Source: Pleodorina starrii (lineage: Eukaryota; Chlorophyta; Chlorophyceae; Chlamydomonadales; Volvocaceae). Taken from it: a stretch of 64,000 nucleotides of DNA. The translations under genes and the position numbers were made by a program. This document shows, one piece after another, positions 44,898 through 56,480 of this stretch (its first letter is position 1; each line of letters starts with the position of its first letter). The DNA is taken from contig BRXU01000005.1 of assembly GCA_030267565.1 (NCBI GenBank), positions 4,715,501 through 4,779,500 on the forward strand, given 5' to 3'. The notes beneath the pieces are model-generated. The model was given only the letters and a program-made list of their open reading frames with translations, had not been told where the DNA came from and searched no databases.

Positions 44898-46776
44898 ATG
44901 GCTGCCTCGGCTATAGCACTTCGACCGCTGTTAGCCTTGGCACTTTTGGCAGCACTTTCGTACCCATCTTTTGCGGCCACCAATCCACCGCCGACCTTTA
45001 ACCGGCTCTGCCAGCAGCGGGAGCTGACGTCCCAGCCGCAATGGCGGAAGTGCGCTCAGCTCACGGTAGCCGAGTGGAACCGCGCCATCGTCGATAATGT
45101 TATCAGGTTTGTCCTCCTGCATTTCGTTGGGATGTTGAACTGTTGGGATGTGCGCCTGGCGTGCGTGTGGACTCAGCGAAGTGCCAACAAAGTAAAGCCT
45201 TTCGCCCTCGTAACCCTCGACTCAGGTCGAGCCTCCCCGCCGCCTCGGTGCTCTTCGCCGGACTCATTGATCCGAACGTTACGCTGCGAGCGGAGCCGTT
45301 GGGCAAGTTCACCGGCCTGGAGATGGTCATGGAGTTCTGGAATGTCTTCGCCAACCCCACCGGGTGAGTTTTCTGGACGACATAATTCCACGATTACCGT
45401 CCGCCGCTAGCTGTAGGCTGTTTGATTTCCTGAAGAAGGGGCTGTGCGCGGCTGCGTGCGACCTACGGTTGATACATGTCAGCAAGCTGCCGGTGTGCGT
45501 GTGTGTGTGAGACTGAGTCCGGTCGCAGGCCATAAACAGGTCTTGCAACATTCCAGCGCATCCGTGCTACTTCCGTCCACCCAGATTGTCAGGCTTGCCG
45601 GCCCCGGCCCGCCATTGCTCCTTGCCACCGTACCCGAACGACCGCCCGCCCCGTTGCGCCCCGCAGGCCGGCGCACTACGTCGAGCCGCTGTCGTACACC
45701 ATCCGGCGCTTCACCGCCTCGCGCCCCATCGCCGTGGCAACCGTCGACTTCGTCTTCCTGAACACCGTCACCGGAGCCACCGCCAACCTCACCTTAGAAC
45801 AGTGGTGCGTGCGTAGCAGCATACTGGGTTCGTTGTTATCTGGCACATGGCTGCCTGAATTAGCCATCCTGATCTGTTCAGTAGTAATGCGCGGCAAGTC
45901 CCTGACTGGCCAGCCCAGCCAATGCCGGCTCCGAAACCAATCTCTTCGTACCACAGCGATCAAGTTGTCACCACGCACCCATCAAGGTCAAGCCCGAGCG
46001 AGCCTTGTTTCCACCTCCAACCTATTCCCCGCCACCCTCGCAAAACCGCGTTGAATACCACCCCTGCAGCGACGCCACCATCGCGCCTCGCCCGGATGCG
46101 ACCTGAACCCCTGAGCCCCGGGGCGGGCCTGATGTCAACCCTCTCCCAACCCCTCACCGTGCCTCTCGCTTCATGCCTCTTTCGCCCACCTCCCCCACTC
46201 ACGTACCTGCTGCTTGGTAGCGCTTTCTCCTGCTCTCTTCCTCTCTCTCTCTGTCCCCCCAAACTCCCTCCCCATCTCTGTGATCCTCTCGTTCCCTCTC
46301 CCCCTCTCTGTTTCCCATATCGCGCCCGCTCCCACTCTCCCACTCTCCTGCGCAGGTTCCGATTCGACAATTACAGCCGTGTCGCCGCCGCCGACATCAC
46401 CCTCGACCGCTTCGCCGAGTTCCTGCTTTCCCTCGGTGTGGAAGCCTTGCTTAACGACGACCCCAGCATCATCACCACGGTCAAGGGCATCGTCTGCAAT
46501 TCCGCCATCAACTACTGCAGGTTGCCCTCCCTGTCGCAGTACGCCGATGTGCCAGCCTGCCTGAACTTCCTGTCGTCCGTCCCGATTCTCAATCCGCTTC
46601 GCTTACAGTCGAATTCCGTGCTGTGCCGCTTCTTGCACGCCCAACTCGTGGGCTCTGCGCCGGACATCCACTGCCCCCACCTCGGCCCGTCGGGCGGCGG
46701 CGCTTGCGTGGATGAGCCGTACTCTGCCTATTACAGCGCTTCACCCTTCCCCGCCGACATCTTTGCCTTGCAGTGA
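44898..46776 (+). CDS. Secreted NTF2/SnoaL-like, Cys-rich-tail protein, copy E (4 exons)
   Basis: Exons are 44898-45106, 45226-45363, 45667-45804 and 46356-46776 (209, 138, 138 and 421 nt), 301 residues, undisrupted. Introns are 119, 303 and 551 nt; intron 1 and 2 carry no insertion, so this copy serves as the empty-site reference for the MITE of copy D and the insertion of copy C. The signal peptide ends near PSFAA. Then LCQQRELTSQPQWRKCAQL, DPNVTLRAEPLGKFTG, NLTLEQWFRFDNYSRVAAAD and a tail with six cysteines, LCRFLH and HCPHLGPSGGGAC. NTF2-like fold inferred; substrate and role unknown. Confidence 0.86.
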
Positions 46777-48070
46777 AGGAAGCCCCCTTCGGTTCTTGTG
46801 ACCGTGTGGGAATATTTGTTGGCGAAGGGGGGGGTGTTATCAGCCGAGTGCGCGTGGCTGGGGCAGCAGGCGTGCGGCCGGCGCGGGGGCGTGATCCTGG
46901 AGGACCTGTGACTGACCCATGGGTCATCAAGCTATGCGCGGGTGCGTGCGTGTGTGCGTGCACCATTAGTGCGAGTTTGTTCCGCCGCTGCTGCCGCTGC
47001 CGTGATTTAGCTCATGAGGGAGCTTGGGGGAATTGGTGTGCCTCGACCTGGTCACCTGCGTGCGACTTTGGATTAATTCGATCACTGTCGGTTTCGGCTG
47101 CAGAACCCTGTCTTCGCGGAACTTTCCCTCATATGTGTCGGCCCTGCGTTAAGGGCCGGTCTGGAGGTAGGGCATAAGAGGCTCACATCTGTCCACCCCA
47201 CCGCTCTGATCAGACACCCCTTGCACTCCCTTCCCGAGGGATGGTCCTCGCCCTTACATCACACCGAGGACCGAGCCTACGGAGCGCGTGATACGGATGT
47301 TGTGATTAGGAACGTCCACAGACGATCATGGGGTCCATCAGACCCTGGCCTATACTTAAACCACCCTCGGCATGCGCACGACTCGCCCGTCGCGCCTTAC
47401 TGGTATTTGTTGATGTCTCGCACTGCCTGTTGCTGTTTGTTGACAAAGCAACACTACTAAGCGTGATTAGTTTTAAGACGGTTTCACTCCGCCAAGCACA
47501 GGTTGCTTGCCCAAATCAAGGCATGGACGGCCAGTGGCTGCTGTTGCTGTTAGGGTTTTAGGGTTTTAGGGTTGACTATTTTGGGGTCAAACACGGTGGG
47601 AACCGTGCGGAGCCCATCCAGGGTTGGAACGAAGGCGGCGATATATATGTATCGGCCCACTCCGAATCGTCCTTGCATGTGGCACGATTGTTTTTATGAG
47701 TCTAGTCAGTTGGATATTTTATCTTGATTTTGCTCTGGACGACCTTGTCCATCTGAGGAAGGCGCCGTGGGGGGGGCATCTGCTCTTGAGGTGACCCGTA
47801 CGGAGTGAGCCTTTTGTCGTACATCATGTTTATCCGGTTCACGTGCGGGTCCAGACTGCCTTTCAGGCGCTGGACCGCGCATTCTTTTGGCGGTTAAGGT
47901 TTGCTGGATAGCTCTTGATCTGCCTCTTTCCGGTCTACCAGGAGTGCGAGTCAAACCTTCCTGTAAACCTCCTTGCAAACAATCGACCGTCCATGGCACC
48001 TTCCCCCGGCTCTTACGAACGGACCTTGTGCGGAACTGGTGATTCGGGAAGGAGCACTTCATTTCAGTAC
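46777..48070 (+). repeat. Conserved downstream block of segment E
   Basis: Collinear with the other downstream blocks; longest version, ending with ATTTCAGTACATGAGTGCGG before the RNA-binding-protein fragment. Contains the telomere-like insertion at 47550. Confidence 0.5.
47550..47573 (+). repeat. Interstitial TTTTAGGG telomere-type repeat
   Basis: About three units: TTAGGG then two TTTTAGGG and TT. TTTTAGGG is the telomere repeat of Chlamydomonas. The paralogous positions near 2150 (minus) and 59590 instead have a unique sequence (CGTGGTT...GGTAGGGGTGGACTGG), so the repeat replaced it in this copy. Confidence 0.75.
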
Positions 48071-48073
48071 ATG

Positions 48074-48895
48074 AGTGCGGCGCGGTGCCGGGTCTGACCC
48101 AGATTTTGCTTGCTGGCCGGCAGCCAGAAATACGACGGGAAAACGTAACGTGGCAAGGCGTCCATCATCAAGCAGTGTCTATCAGCAGTACCTTTGCCAA
48201 GCAGCCCAGGTTCGACCTCGACGGCCGGGTCTCGTAAGAGCCGAAGCGTCAACGGCGGCGGCGCCACCAGCGAAAGCGCCAGCAGCGGCACACTCCCTGA
48301 ACACCGCCCGTGTGCCGCAAAGCGTGGCGGTCAGAGTACGTCCCTGTCCCTGGCGCCGACGTAGCTGATGACCGATCCCATGACCGGCCGCTCCATGGGC
48401 TTCGGCTTCGTGTGCTTCGGCTCCGAAGAAGAGCGAGACCGCGCCGTCGTGGACATGGTCGGCGTCTTCATCTCCTCCCGCCCCGTCCGTGTGTATGTCG
48501 CCACCGCCCGCCGCATCGACGGAGGGCCCACGGTGCCGGGCGGCAGCAGCCGCCCGCCGGGCGCCGACGGCGGTGGAAGCGGCTTGCCCCCCGGCGCTGG
48601 CGGCTTGCCCCCCGGCGGCGGCAGCGGTTGCATGATGGGCGGTGACGCCGACCCGAACAACACGACGCTCTTTATCGGTGGGCTGGCGTCGGGGGTAACG
48701 GGCTGCGTGGCATGTTAGGGAGGTACGGCGAGATCATCTACACCAAGATCCCGCCGGGCAAAGTCTGCTGCTTCATGCCATTGGTCGATCGGCAGGCGGT
48801 GGAGTGCGCCATGCAACGGCCGGATTATTGGCGGCTCAACCGTGCGGATGTTTTTGAGGAAGCGCATGGGAACATGGGGTGTCGGCCTTTTTGAA
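48074..48895 (+). pseudogene. RBP45/47-like RNA-binding protein pseudogene, segment E (best preserved)
   Basis: A Q/A-rich leader (48150-48300) is followed in another frame by TDPMTGRSMGFGFVCFGSEE (RRM2 beta3/RNP1), a helix, then GVFISSRPVRVYVATARRID. After a G/P-rich linker comes DADPNNTTLFIGGLASGVT, the start of RRM3 with RNP2 LFIGGL. A frame change at about 48706-48712 leads to MLGRYGEIIYTKIPPGKVCC and FMPLVDRQAVECAMQ, which is RRM3 beta2-beta3 with a decayed RNP1. The order RRM2-linker-RRM3 with DPNNTT and GEI..KIP matches plant/algal RBP45/47 oligouridylate-binding proteins. No RRM1; frameshifted, hence a pseudogene carried by the duplication. The functional parent gene is not in this window. 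Confidence 0.78.
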
Positions 48896-49555
48896 GCCGG
48901 AAACAGGACGGGGTCTCGATAAATCCATCGTACGAGTTGAGTTGAGTGCTAAGAACTTGGTGCCGAACCGCTGGATGCCCGCTGCCTAAGCGAGAACGCC
49001 TCTGGGGCTGTGACAACATGGTTTCGGGCAGTTTCACCTCGAGAGATTTGATATGCAATTGAACCGAGTCAGCTGGTGGGGCTTCGACCCTGCCCGGGGT
49101 GTGAACCCCGTAAACAAAGTGGTGGCCGTCTGCCACATTGGGATGTAGCCGAAAGGCGGCGCGGAATGTACGTCCGTCCGGCTGAACAGGCTGGCTCCTG
49201 TCCACTCAATACCGGCAATCCAACCCCGTATCCTAGGGACTTGGGAGCGTTAGGTAGGCGTGCGAGTAGTCGGGAAGAGACGAAGTTAAGGGTCCTGTAG
49301 TCTATCTACGTGCTCGGGAGACCCAAATGGGGGCAAAGCTCTTCAGCAGCCCTTAACAGCGGATTTCGACAGCCATGACTTGGATAGCGTCAGGATGCGT
49401 CCCTGGTGGAATCCGTACGGCCTGGCCTTCCCAACCCCGACACCACCGCCGCGTGCAACCTTCAAAGACGTCGCGAAGTCGCGCGTCTCGAACTTATGAC
49501 GTAACGTTACTATAATGCACAGCGTACATCGTATCCATTTATATTAGGGCATGTC
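48896..49555 (+). repeat. 3' flank of the RBP-fragment segment E
   Basis: Collinear with 37050-37640 and, reversed, about 10900-11390. No gene recognised. Confidence 0.45.
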
Positions 49556-49745
49556 GACTGGACCTGTTGGGCGGCCCACAGAAGACCGCAGCGTGTGTGC
49601 ATTTGCGGCTTGGCGTCCAACAACCAGTTTGCCCCTCATAAGATGTCCCTTCAACCTTTGCTCTTCTTATAGTAATATGCGTCAAGGCGGTCGGATCGGC
49701 TAGCAGAACTGTGGTTTGGTCGCGGCCCTCGCGGGAACTATGTTA
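49556..49745 (-). repeat. CTAGCCGGTCCGACCG family, minus copy
   Basis: Inverse of the 5145-type interior (TTGGGCGGC, CATTTGCGGCTTGGCGTCC, AATATGCGTCAAGGCGGTCG, GCTAGCAGAACTGTGG). Confidence 0.5.
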
Positions 49746-49834
49746 GGTCACCCGGTAAGCAGTACCAAATTAAATGGCGCGATGCTTTAAGCAGGATACA
49801 GATAATAGCGGCATACGACCACACTTTGTTGACC

Positions 49835-49910
49835 AAAATTAGGGCGAACTCAGTCAGCCAGGCAGCCAGCAGCCACGGACAGGGGCAACCCTAGGGGGCG
49901 GGAAGTTATG
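49835..49910 (-). repeat. Foldback-element arm tip, reversed
   Basis: CAGTCAGCCAGGCAGCCAGC...CACGGACAGGGGCAACCCTA is the inverse of the arm tip at 18940 and 961. Confidence 0.5.
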
Positions 49911-49959
49911 CGTTGGGAAGTACCTTCATTCCTAAAATGGCAACTTGGCAAAATGGCAA

Positions 49960-50235
49960 CTAATTAATTCCGCATACGGACTTTTTCCCGCATTCCAGAT
50001 AGATGCCGTCGAGGGAGTTAATCCCGTATACGGGGTTTTTTCCCGCATCCCAACGACCGGGAAAGGCGTGTTTAACCAACACGCTCCTCTCATGCTATGC
50101 TACTGAGGCAACTCAGTATCCAAGACGGCATGAGTTCCCTCGACAGCATCATCACTGCGATCAGCCAAACGGGTCAGCGCAGCCCGCCGGATGCGCCAAT
50201 AAATACACCGGACTTTCCCAAGCCAATAACAAGCC
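49960..50235 (+). repeat. CCCGCATACGG repeat, short version
   Basis: CCGCATACGGACTTTTTCCC twice (second degenerate), CCCAACGACCGGGAAAG, then directly TTCCCTCGACAGCATCATC, GGGTCAGCGCAGCC and GCCAATAAATACACCGGA. A shorter internal part than the 32.5 and 43.9 kb copies. Confidence 0.5.
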
Positions 50236-50280
50236 AATAATAATACATTGTACCTAAATTTGAAAATTTATATTATTTAA

Positions 50281-50525
50281 AAGTAAGGGCCTCCGGCAGT
50301 CCCGCTTTTGGTGTAAGCAGGCCGTGTGTAGCGGACCAGCGGAACCAACGCACTAGCCGAGGCATCGGAAATAGGGAGAGGTAGGAAATCCTGGGTAGTC
50401 AGTTGCCCTTTATTCAGCGAGGAGGTTCATGTTCGGTCAAGGCAAGGCTCCAAAAAAACGTCCTAAACACGGATGCAAGGGCATCGGGAATAGGGAGAGG
50501 TAGGTAGTCAGTTCGATTGCACCAC
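50281..50525 (-). mobile_element. LINE-2 3' tail, 5'-truncated, minus
   Basis: Begins AAGTAAGGGCCTCCGGCAGT and continues through the inverse of the 43720-43870 region (GGAACCAACGCACTAGCC, GCATCGGAAATAGGGAGAGG, the latter duplicated near 50490). Confidence 0.65.
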
Positions 50526-51498
50526 GTTGTCAGACCCCCAGAGGCGTTCTCGCTTAGGCAGCGGGCATCCAGCAGTTCGGCACAAGTCCCTAGCACTCAA
50601 CTCCACCCGTACGGCTTTCACGGGGCCACGCACCCCCAACCATGTAACAAACACACTCACATACACACACATGCAAGGCAGTAGTTTTATGGGCTCTCCA
50701 GGTGTCTGGCGTCCCCTGCTAATGCCCCTCCGATTGCCTATCCATGGCGCGGTGCTGGGACATGCACGTGTTCCTTAGCCAGATCTCCACCATTACTTAC
50801 ATCCCATCTCAAGGAGGCCCCGTCCTAAGCGGGTCTGCGTTCATAACTGAGAGGACCTCGCTGGTGGTGGCGCCGATCACCGATGCACTCATGGACCTCG
50901 TTGCACCTCCACCTATGACGCAACTGGGTCAAGGATGCAGCGGAGAACTACATCGTCTCCTCACCGGCTCGTGGGTGCCGATAGATGTACGACCCTACGT
51001 TGTGCACCCGTTTTGTCTTTTAGGCTTCAGGTGACGACTCCGTAGGCCAGCGCTGGCACTACTTGGGCCCCAGTACCAATGAGGGATACCAGGCAAGTCG
51101 GGTAAGGTTAGTAAGAGTAGGGCATAAAGGGTGTACAGAGAGAGGCTGGGCGAGGTTTGGGCCCACAGATGTTGATGACTGCACGCCGGCCGACCGCCAT
51201 AATAGGTGCTACAGCCTCTTCCGCTCCGTCTTCACGACCTACATACGTCTGTACTTTTGGGGCCTAGTGTTGACATGGTGTTCGGTCTGCTTCAACATGG
51301 CCGTGTATTGCAAAAAGATACGGATAGTACGCCTTGATACGTCCCACGCAGCGTGTGTGTTTGTTCCAACCGACAGCGTATGTACTGTTGCCTGGTGTTT
51401 TGCTGGCATACCCATATGAGCGTTAGCCCGGTTGGCAGATGTCACAGCAAAGTCAAGCATGACCCTGTCGAACCTAGCCTCACACTGCATCGTTGCAG
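50526..51498. other. Region upstream of the orphan gene, no exon assigned
   Basis: Open frames at 50744-51034 and 51063-51419 have no motif and no splice site I can tie to the exons downstream. 5' exons of the orphan gene may lie here, because its first visible exon begins at an acceptor. Confidence 0.3.
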
Positions 51499-52967
51499 GT
51501 CATCTTCAGCCAGATCCCCGCCAGCAGGCGCCTGCCGGGGAGGGCTCTGACGCTGATCGCGGTCAAGATCGTGCTTTCTCGGTGATGGTGGCGCACTTCA
51601 AGGCCGTTCACAGCGTGCTGGGTTTGCTGACCAAGGACATGAAGGAGCTGAAGAGCCCGAGGCCGTCGGGGAGGCGGTCCTCTGCGGTCGAGGTGGGTGA
51701 TGGGTGTGGTGGTTGTACTGCATCAGGGGACCCAACCCCAGGATGTAGGCAGCTATAGCAACTCACGTGCGCACACCACCTTGCTCACACCGACAAGTAT
51801 GTACCGGATCGGCTTCATTTGGGCCCGCGGCTCTTGTGTGTGCTGCCTTTTTCCCCCAGGCGGATCCGGTGTCGGGTAAGATGGTGCTGCTGCTGCGGAC
51901 CCAGCCTTACATCCTGAAGTTGGAGGATGGCATGGCCTTCATGCGGGAGATTGGCGACTACATGGGGATCAGCACCGACCCACCCTCCCTCAAGAGCATG
52001 GACAGGGAGAAGAGAGAAGACTTTGAGGCTGCTGTGCGCCAGGTGGGTGTTTGCATGGTGTAGTATCCTGGGTAGTATCGAGCATGTATCTGACATGTTC
52101 CGATCGGGCCTTTGCTAATACAACAAATGGCATGCTCGTGCTCTAATAAGTCATGCTATGCCCAGTATTAATACTGTTCCGCACTAATCGCATCCACAAC
52201 ATGACCAGACCGCACTGGCAACCGTGTAACCTGCAGGCGAGTGGGAACTTCAGGGCCAACTTCAAGGGCAAGGCGGAGGCTGCTGTGCGGACGGCGGCCA
52301 TTGTGGCCTACGGGCTGGCGCCGTCGACAAGTGGCTCTGGGCACGAGCCGGGTGGTGAGGTGGCGAAGGCGTTGCTGGATGACAACAGCTACCGGGACAA
52401 GCCCGACAAGCGGCTGGCGGCGCCAGAGTTCCAGCAGTGCGCGCACGCCTGGTACGTCGCGGCTCGCCGCATCCGCAAGGGCTGGAAGGTCGACCTCGAG
52501 CTGGCGGAATTTACGCTGGAGGAGATGGCCTGCATCGACTTGCAGGTGGGGGTTTGGGTTGGACAAGACGCGGGTGGATGCCATGGGCTGCTAATGGTGT
52601 ATTGAGATGCAGACCTCCACAGCTTTCAGGAATTGCTGGTTTCGTGCTTCCTGTCAGCTCGAGTACAACACCTCAAATTGGTCCTAGTTCAGTCCTGGAC
52701 GTGGCTCACCATTTTATTTTGTGCTTGTGTGACCCGTAGGTGCGGCGGACACTGAACGGGGACGTGGCACAGACTACGGGGAACAACGTGCCCATCTCCG
52801 AGGAGATCTACCGGCTCTACGAGGCCCGGCTGGCCATCATGAAGCGATGGGATGTGTCCGCTTTGGGGCTGCACGTCGTGCCCGCTTCCGACGTGCTGGG
52901 GCAAATGGACAAGTCCAAGAAGATGCTTACGCGCGAGGCCATCGAGATCGCACAGGCGGGGTTCTAG
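51499..52967 (+). CDS. Orphan multi-exon gene, unknown function (5' end not found)
   Basis: Four exons fit one frame: 51499-51692, 51860-52042, 52237-52545 and 52740-52967, with GT-AG introns; the three internal junctions are phase 0. The first visible exon begins at a TTGCAG acceptor in phase 1, so earlier exons are missing from my model. The deduced part is about 304 residues. It has MVAHFKAVHSVLGLLTKDMK in exon 1, LRTQPYILKLEDGMAFMREI in exon 2, EFQQCAHAWYVAARRIRKGW in exon 3 and SEEIYRLYEARLAIMKRW in exon 4. It looks soluble and mostly helical, with no signal peptide or membrane segment visible. I do not recognise the family; it could be host-specific or transposon-borne. The last codons (EAIEIAQAGF, stop) are copied three more times in the tandem array downstream. 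Confidence 0.72.
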
Positions 52968-54250
52968 CCGTCTTCTGTGATAGGCGCCGTAGGTAGCATT
53001 TACCCGGCCCTCCGCAGGGGGAGTGTGTGTGTGTTCTGTAGGCTGGCCGTCTTTAAGAGAACGCGTAGGTTACGCCGATATTTGTATCGGCTGGCTTTTC
53101 GTTTCAAGCAGCCAACGGGTGCTTTGGTGCCATTTACTTGTTCCCGCTGTTTGGCTGCTGGTTGGGAGGGGGGTGTCCCGGGCTTGCACTTCGAAACAAT
53201 GCACGGTGCTGTTGTCGTGGGCGCTGTGTCTGGCATGGCAGTTAGCCCCTCTCGCTCAGTAGTTCGCCCACGAACGAGGCCATCGAGCTCGCCCTGGTGG
53301 GGTTCTAGCCGTCCTCTGCAAATGGGGCCGTAGGCGGTAGGTGTACAGCCCCCCGTCGCTCCGCCGGGTAGGGAGTGTCTGTTTCTGGTGGCCCGGCCGT
53401 CTTTTAGGGACCACTTAGGCAACTGTGTTTGTATCGGCTGGCCGACTTTTCGTTCCAGGCAGCAACGGGCGCTTGGGTGCCGTTTGCTTGTTCCCGCTTG
53501 GGTGCCATTTACTTGTTCCCGCTGTTTGGCTGCTGGTTGGGAGGGGGGTGTCCCGGGCTTGCACTTCGAAACAATGCACGGTGCGGTTGTCGTGGGCGCT
53601 GTGTCTGGCATGGCAGTTAGCCCCTCTCGCTCAGTAGTTCGCCCACGAACGAGGCCATCGAGCTCGCCCTGGTGGGGTTCTAGCCGTCTTCTGTGATAGG
53701 CGCCGTAGGTAGCATTTACCCGGCCCTCCGCAGGGGGAGTGTGTGTGTGTGTTCTGTAGGCTGGCCGTCTTTAAGAGAACGCGTAGGTTACGCCGATATT
53801 TGTATCGGCTGGCTTTTCGTTTCAAGCAGCCAAGCAACGGGTGCTTTGGTGCCATTTACTTGTTCCCGCTGTTTGGCTGCTGGTTGGGAGGGGGGTGTCC
53901 CGGGCTTGCACTTCGAAACAATGCACGGTGCTGTTGTCGTGGGCGCTGTGTCTGGCATGGCAGTTAGCCCCTTTCGCTCAGTACTTCGCCCACGAACGAG
54001 GCCATCGAGCTCGCCCTGGTGGGGTTCTAGCCGTCCTCTGCAAATGGGGCGGTAGGTGTACTGCCCCCCGTCGCTCCGCCGGGTAGGGAGTGTGTGTTTC
54101 TGGTGGCCCGGCCGTCTTTTAGGGACCACTTAGGCAACTGTGTTTGTATCCGCTGGCCGACTTTTCGTTCCAGGCAGCAACGGGCGCTTGGGTGCCGTTT
54201 GCTTGTTACCGCTTTTTGGCTGCTGGTTGTGGATAGGGGTGTGTGTCCCG
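52940..54250 (+). repeat. Tandem array of the orphan gene's 3' end
   Basis: Units end at TAG codons at 52967, 53308, 53683 and 54030 (spacings 341, 375 and 347 bp), with a last partial unit to about 54250. Two unit types alternate: one starts CCGTCTTCTGTGATAGGCGC (52968, 53684), the other CCGTCCTCTGCAAATGGGG (53309, 54031). Each complete unit repeats GAGGCCATCGAGCTCGCCCT before GGGGTTCTAG, the copied end of the coding sequence, and a CCCGGGCTTGCACTTCG block. Confidence 0.85.
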
Positions 54251-55835
54251 GGCTTGCTTTGTGGTGACAGTGGAGGGACCGGACAGTAGCTTGGGTGGCT
54301 TGTGCGGCTGGTGGATACAGCCCATACGTAGTCACTGTCAAGGCAAGGCACTGTAAAAATTTACGGACGCATGCCCCATGAGCCGTTTTAGTCGCTAGCG
54401 AGCATCTGGGAGATGCAAACTGCACCCGTCTCGTGTGCTTCGGCGAATGCCTCGTGTATAGTCGAGACCATGTTGAAACAGCCCGTGTCGGCCCGTGTCA
54501 AACACGAGCCGTGTTGAAACAGCCTGTGTCGCCCCGTGTCACACACGAGCCGTGTTGAAACGGTGTCAAAATTTCCCTGGTTTATTACACGGGGTTGCCA
54601 TTTATACACGGCCTTCAAGATTACAGACGTACATCATCGAGGATGGTACATCACCAGCCCTGCACCCAGCCGGCTTAATGCCTAATCTGAGTTCGGTCCT
54701 CGTCATGGCCCCCAACGATAAAACCCTAAAACCCCATACCATCAAATTGGAGAAACCCTTCATCCACGCGGATGCTACTATATATAAGCAGGGACTGTTA
54801 TGAATCTGTCATCCGGGCACATACAGGCCCGCGTACGGAACTCTCCTACCGCCGAGCATGCTTGGGCGGGCAATGATAACCTAGCTGGTGGGGCTTTTCG
54901 TCAGCTGTACTTCGTTGTGCGTGCGAAGGCTGCACATCCGGGTTTGTAGAGGTTGGGGTGGAGGGTTGGGGGAAGGGGTTCGGCTAGGAGGACGGCTGTG
55001 CTCGCGGATCAGGGTGTCATGACGGATTGCTGAATGCGTTCGATTTGAGGGACAGGCGCGCTGGTCTGAGGTCGAAGGCGAGGTACGGTGTAATGTCGCA
55101 TGGGTCTGTGGGTCGCTGATGCGTATCTTACTTGAGATGTGGTTAGTTTGGAAGATGTGTTTTATGGTTGGAATATTTCCATTGCGTTGATCTCCTGCCT
55201 GCAGTCTGGTGGTTTGCTCACCTGTGGTTGGTTTCTGGTACGGCAGTCATGATCTGTTGGTTTTTAAGGGTCATTTCGACGTTGTCCCAGCGTCTCGCGT
55301 CACGATTAACTGCTCGACGCTTAGTCGTAGCCTGATTTGCGACGGTGAGTATCATGTGAGGATTTAGGATCATTGGGCGAATGTAGCCCAGGCCTCCCGT
55401 GGAACGATGAGACCCGGAAGTTGCGTACCGAGGAGCACTACTCGTTTGTAACGGAACCATGACATATTTCGTAGTCAGACTACGGGCCGGTCTATGAATT
55501 GGGCTTCGGAGCAGCGAGTTCGTCAGCTGTTCCTTCGGCGGCTTTCCGTTATTCCAGCTTTGGTGCTGCAGGCGGAATATTCCTATCTGCTGCCATTGCT
55601 TCACTTCCCTCCTTCTCTTCCTACACCCCAACAACCTTCAAGTGCTGGTATCCAGAGTGTGTGAAACCCAGCGAGTACGGTAATCGGGCGTGACAGCGGT
55701 CAGCCCTCCCCACACGGGGCCGTAATAGGGGGCAAAGGGCCATGCCGCGGCCGGGTGAGGATGCGCCACATGGCCCGTGTCCCTTGGATGTCTTGTGGGA
55801 GCTTTGAAAGACCTGACCCCCTCAGGGCCTATTGG
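54251..55835. other. Stretch without a supported gene, minor tandem repeats
   Basis: 54465-54565 has two and a half units of about 41 bp built on GTGTTGAAACAGCC(C/T)GTGTCG and ACACGAGCC. 54716-54740 has AAAACCCTAAAACCCC, a weak telomere-like match. No coding region recognised in the rest. Confidence 0.35.
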
Positions 55836-56285
55836 CTCGCTAGGAGGGCATCTTGCGTCATATGCAGGTTGACCTGCGCGAGTTGTCGCGCTTGCTGTAT
55901 GCGTTGTCCAACAATGCATCCTCGACTCCTCTCCCTTCCGGCAATCGCGCGAGAGAGCGTGCTCGTTCTGAACTGCAACTAACCCGCAGCAGGTCTTCGT
56001 CACCACACGCTGCTGCCAGGCTTGCTGCGGCCAGGCTGTGCGTGAGACTTGTTATACGTCACGCTTTCTTGCAGCCTAATGCGAGCGCAGCCATGTTCGC
56101 TCCATCGGAAGCACGGGTGAATTGCGTGTCCTCAGCTCCTATCCTCCAGGCCGTGCGTCGCTGTGTAGCCGTTAATCTCGCGCAGTCACGCTGCTTTACG
56201 GTTGTCCTCCGTGGTTCCTTGTAAACTCGTATTAAGGCGTTGCGAGACTGGAACGTGGTGTCTCGCCCTGGGCCCCTGGCAAGTG
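55836..56285 (+). repeat. TTGCGTCATATGCAGGTTGACC dispersed repeat, copy 2
   Basis: Collinear with 37650-38110 with several indels. Confidence 0.5.
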
Positions 56286-56480
56286 CTGTGTCGTTATGAT
56301 GGTCGTTGGCGACCGTTGCCGTTTTGTGAGCTCGCCCAAGGCATTTCCGCGTTGCGCGTACCTTCCTGGTACTGCTTTTTACCGCTGTACGGGTCCCACA
56401 TCCTGGGTCCCACGCGTACAGGACACCGTTCCTGGGGACATAAACCTCTTTTGGTTCTTAGAACCAAAATCGGTAACTTT
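56286..56480 (+). repeat. GAACCAAAATCGGTAA-family repeat, plus copy
   Basis: GGTCGTTGGCGACCGTTGCC to GAACCAAAATCGGTAA, a shorter internal version than at 24205 and 39873. Confidence 0.5.

Noticed and set aside
52940..54250. Possible CRISPR-like or satellite array
   Set aside because: Units of 341-375 bp contain copied coding sequence and a 3' flank; there is no short repeat-spacer structure.
54716..54740. Second telomere-like stretch (AAAACCCTAAAACCCC)
   Set aside because: Only about two imperfect units with no empty-site comparison; could be chance.
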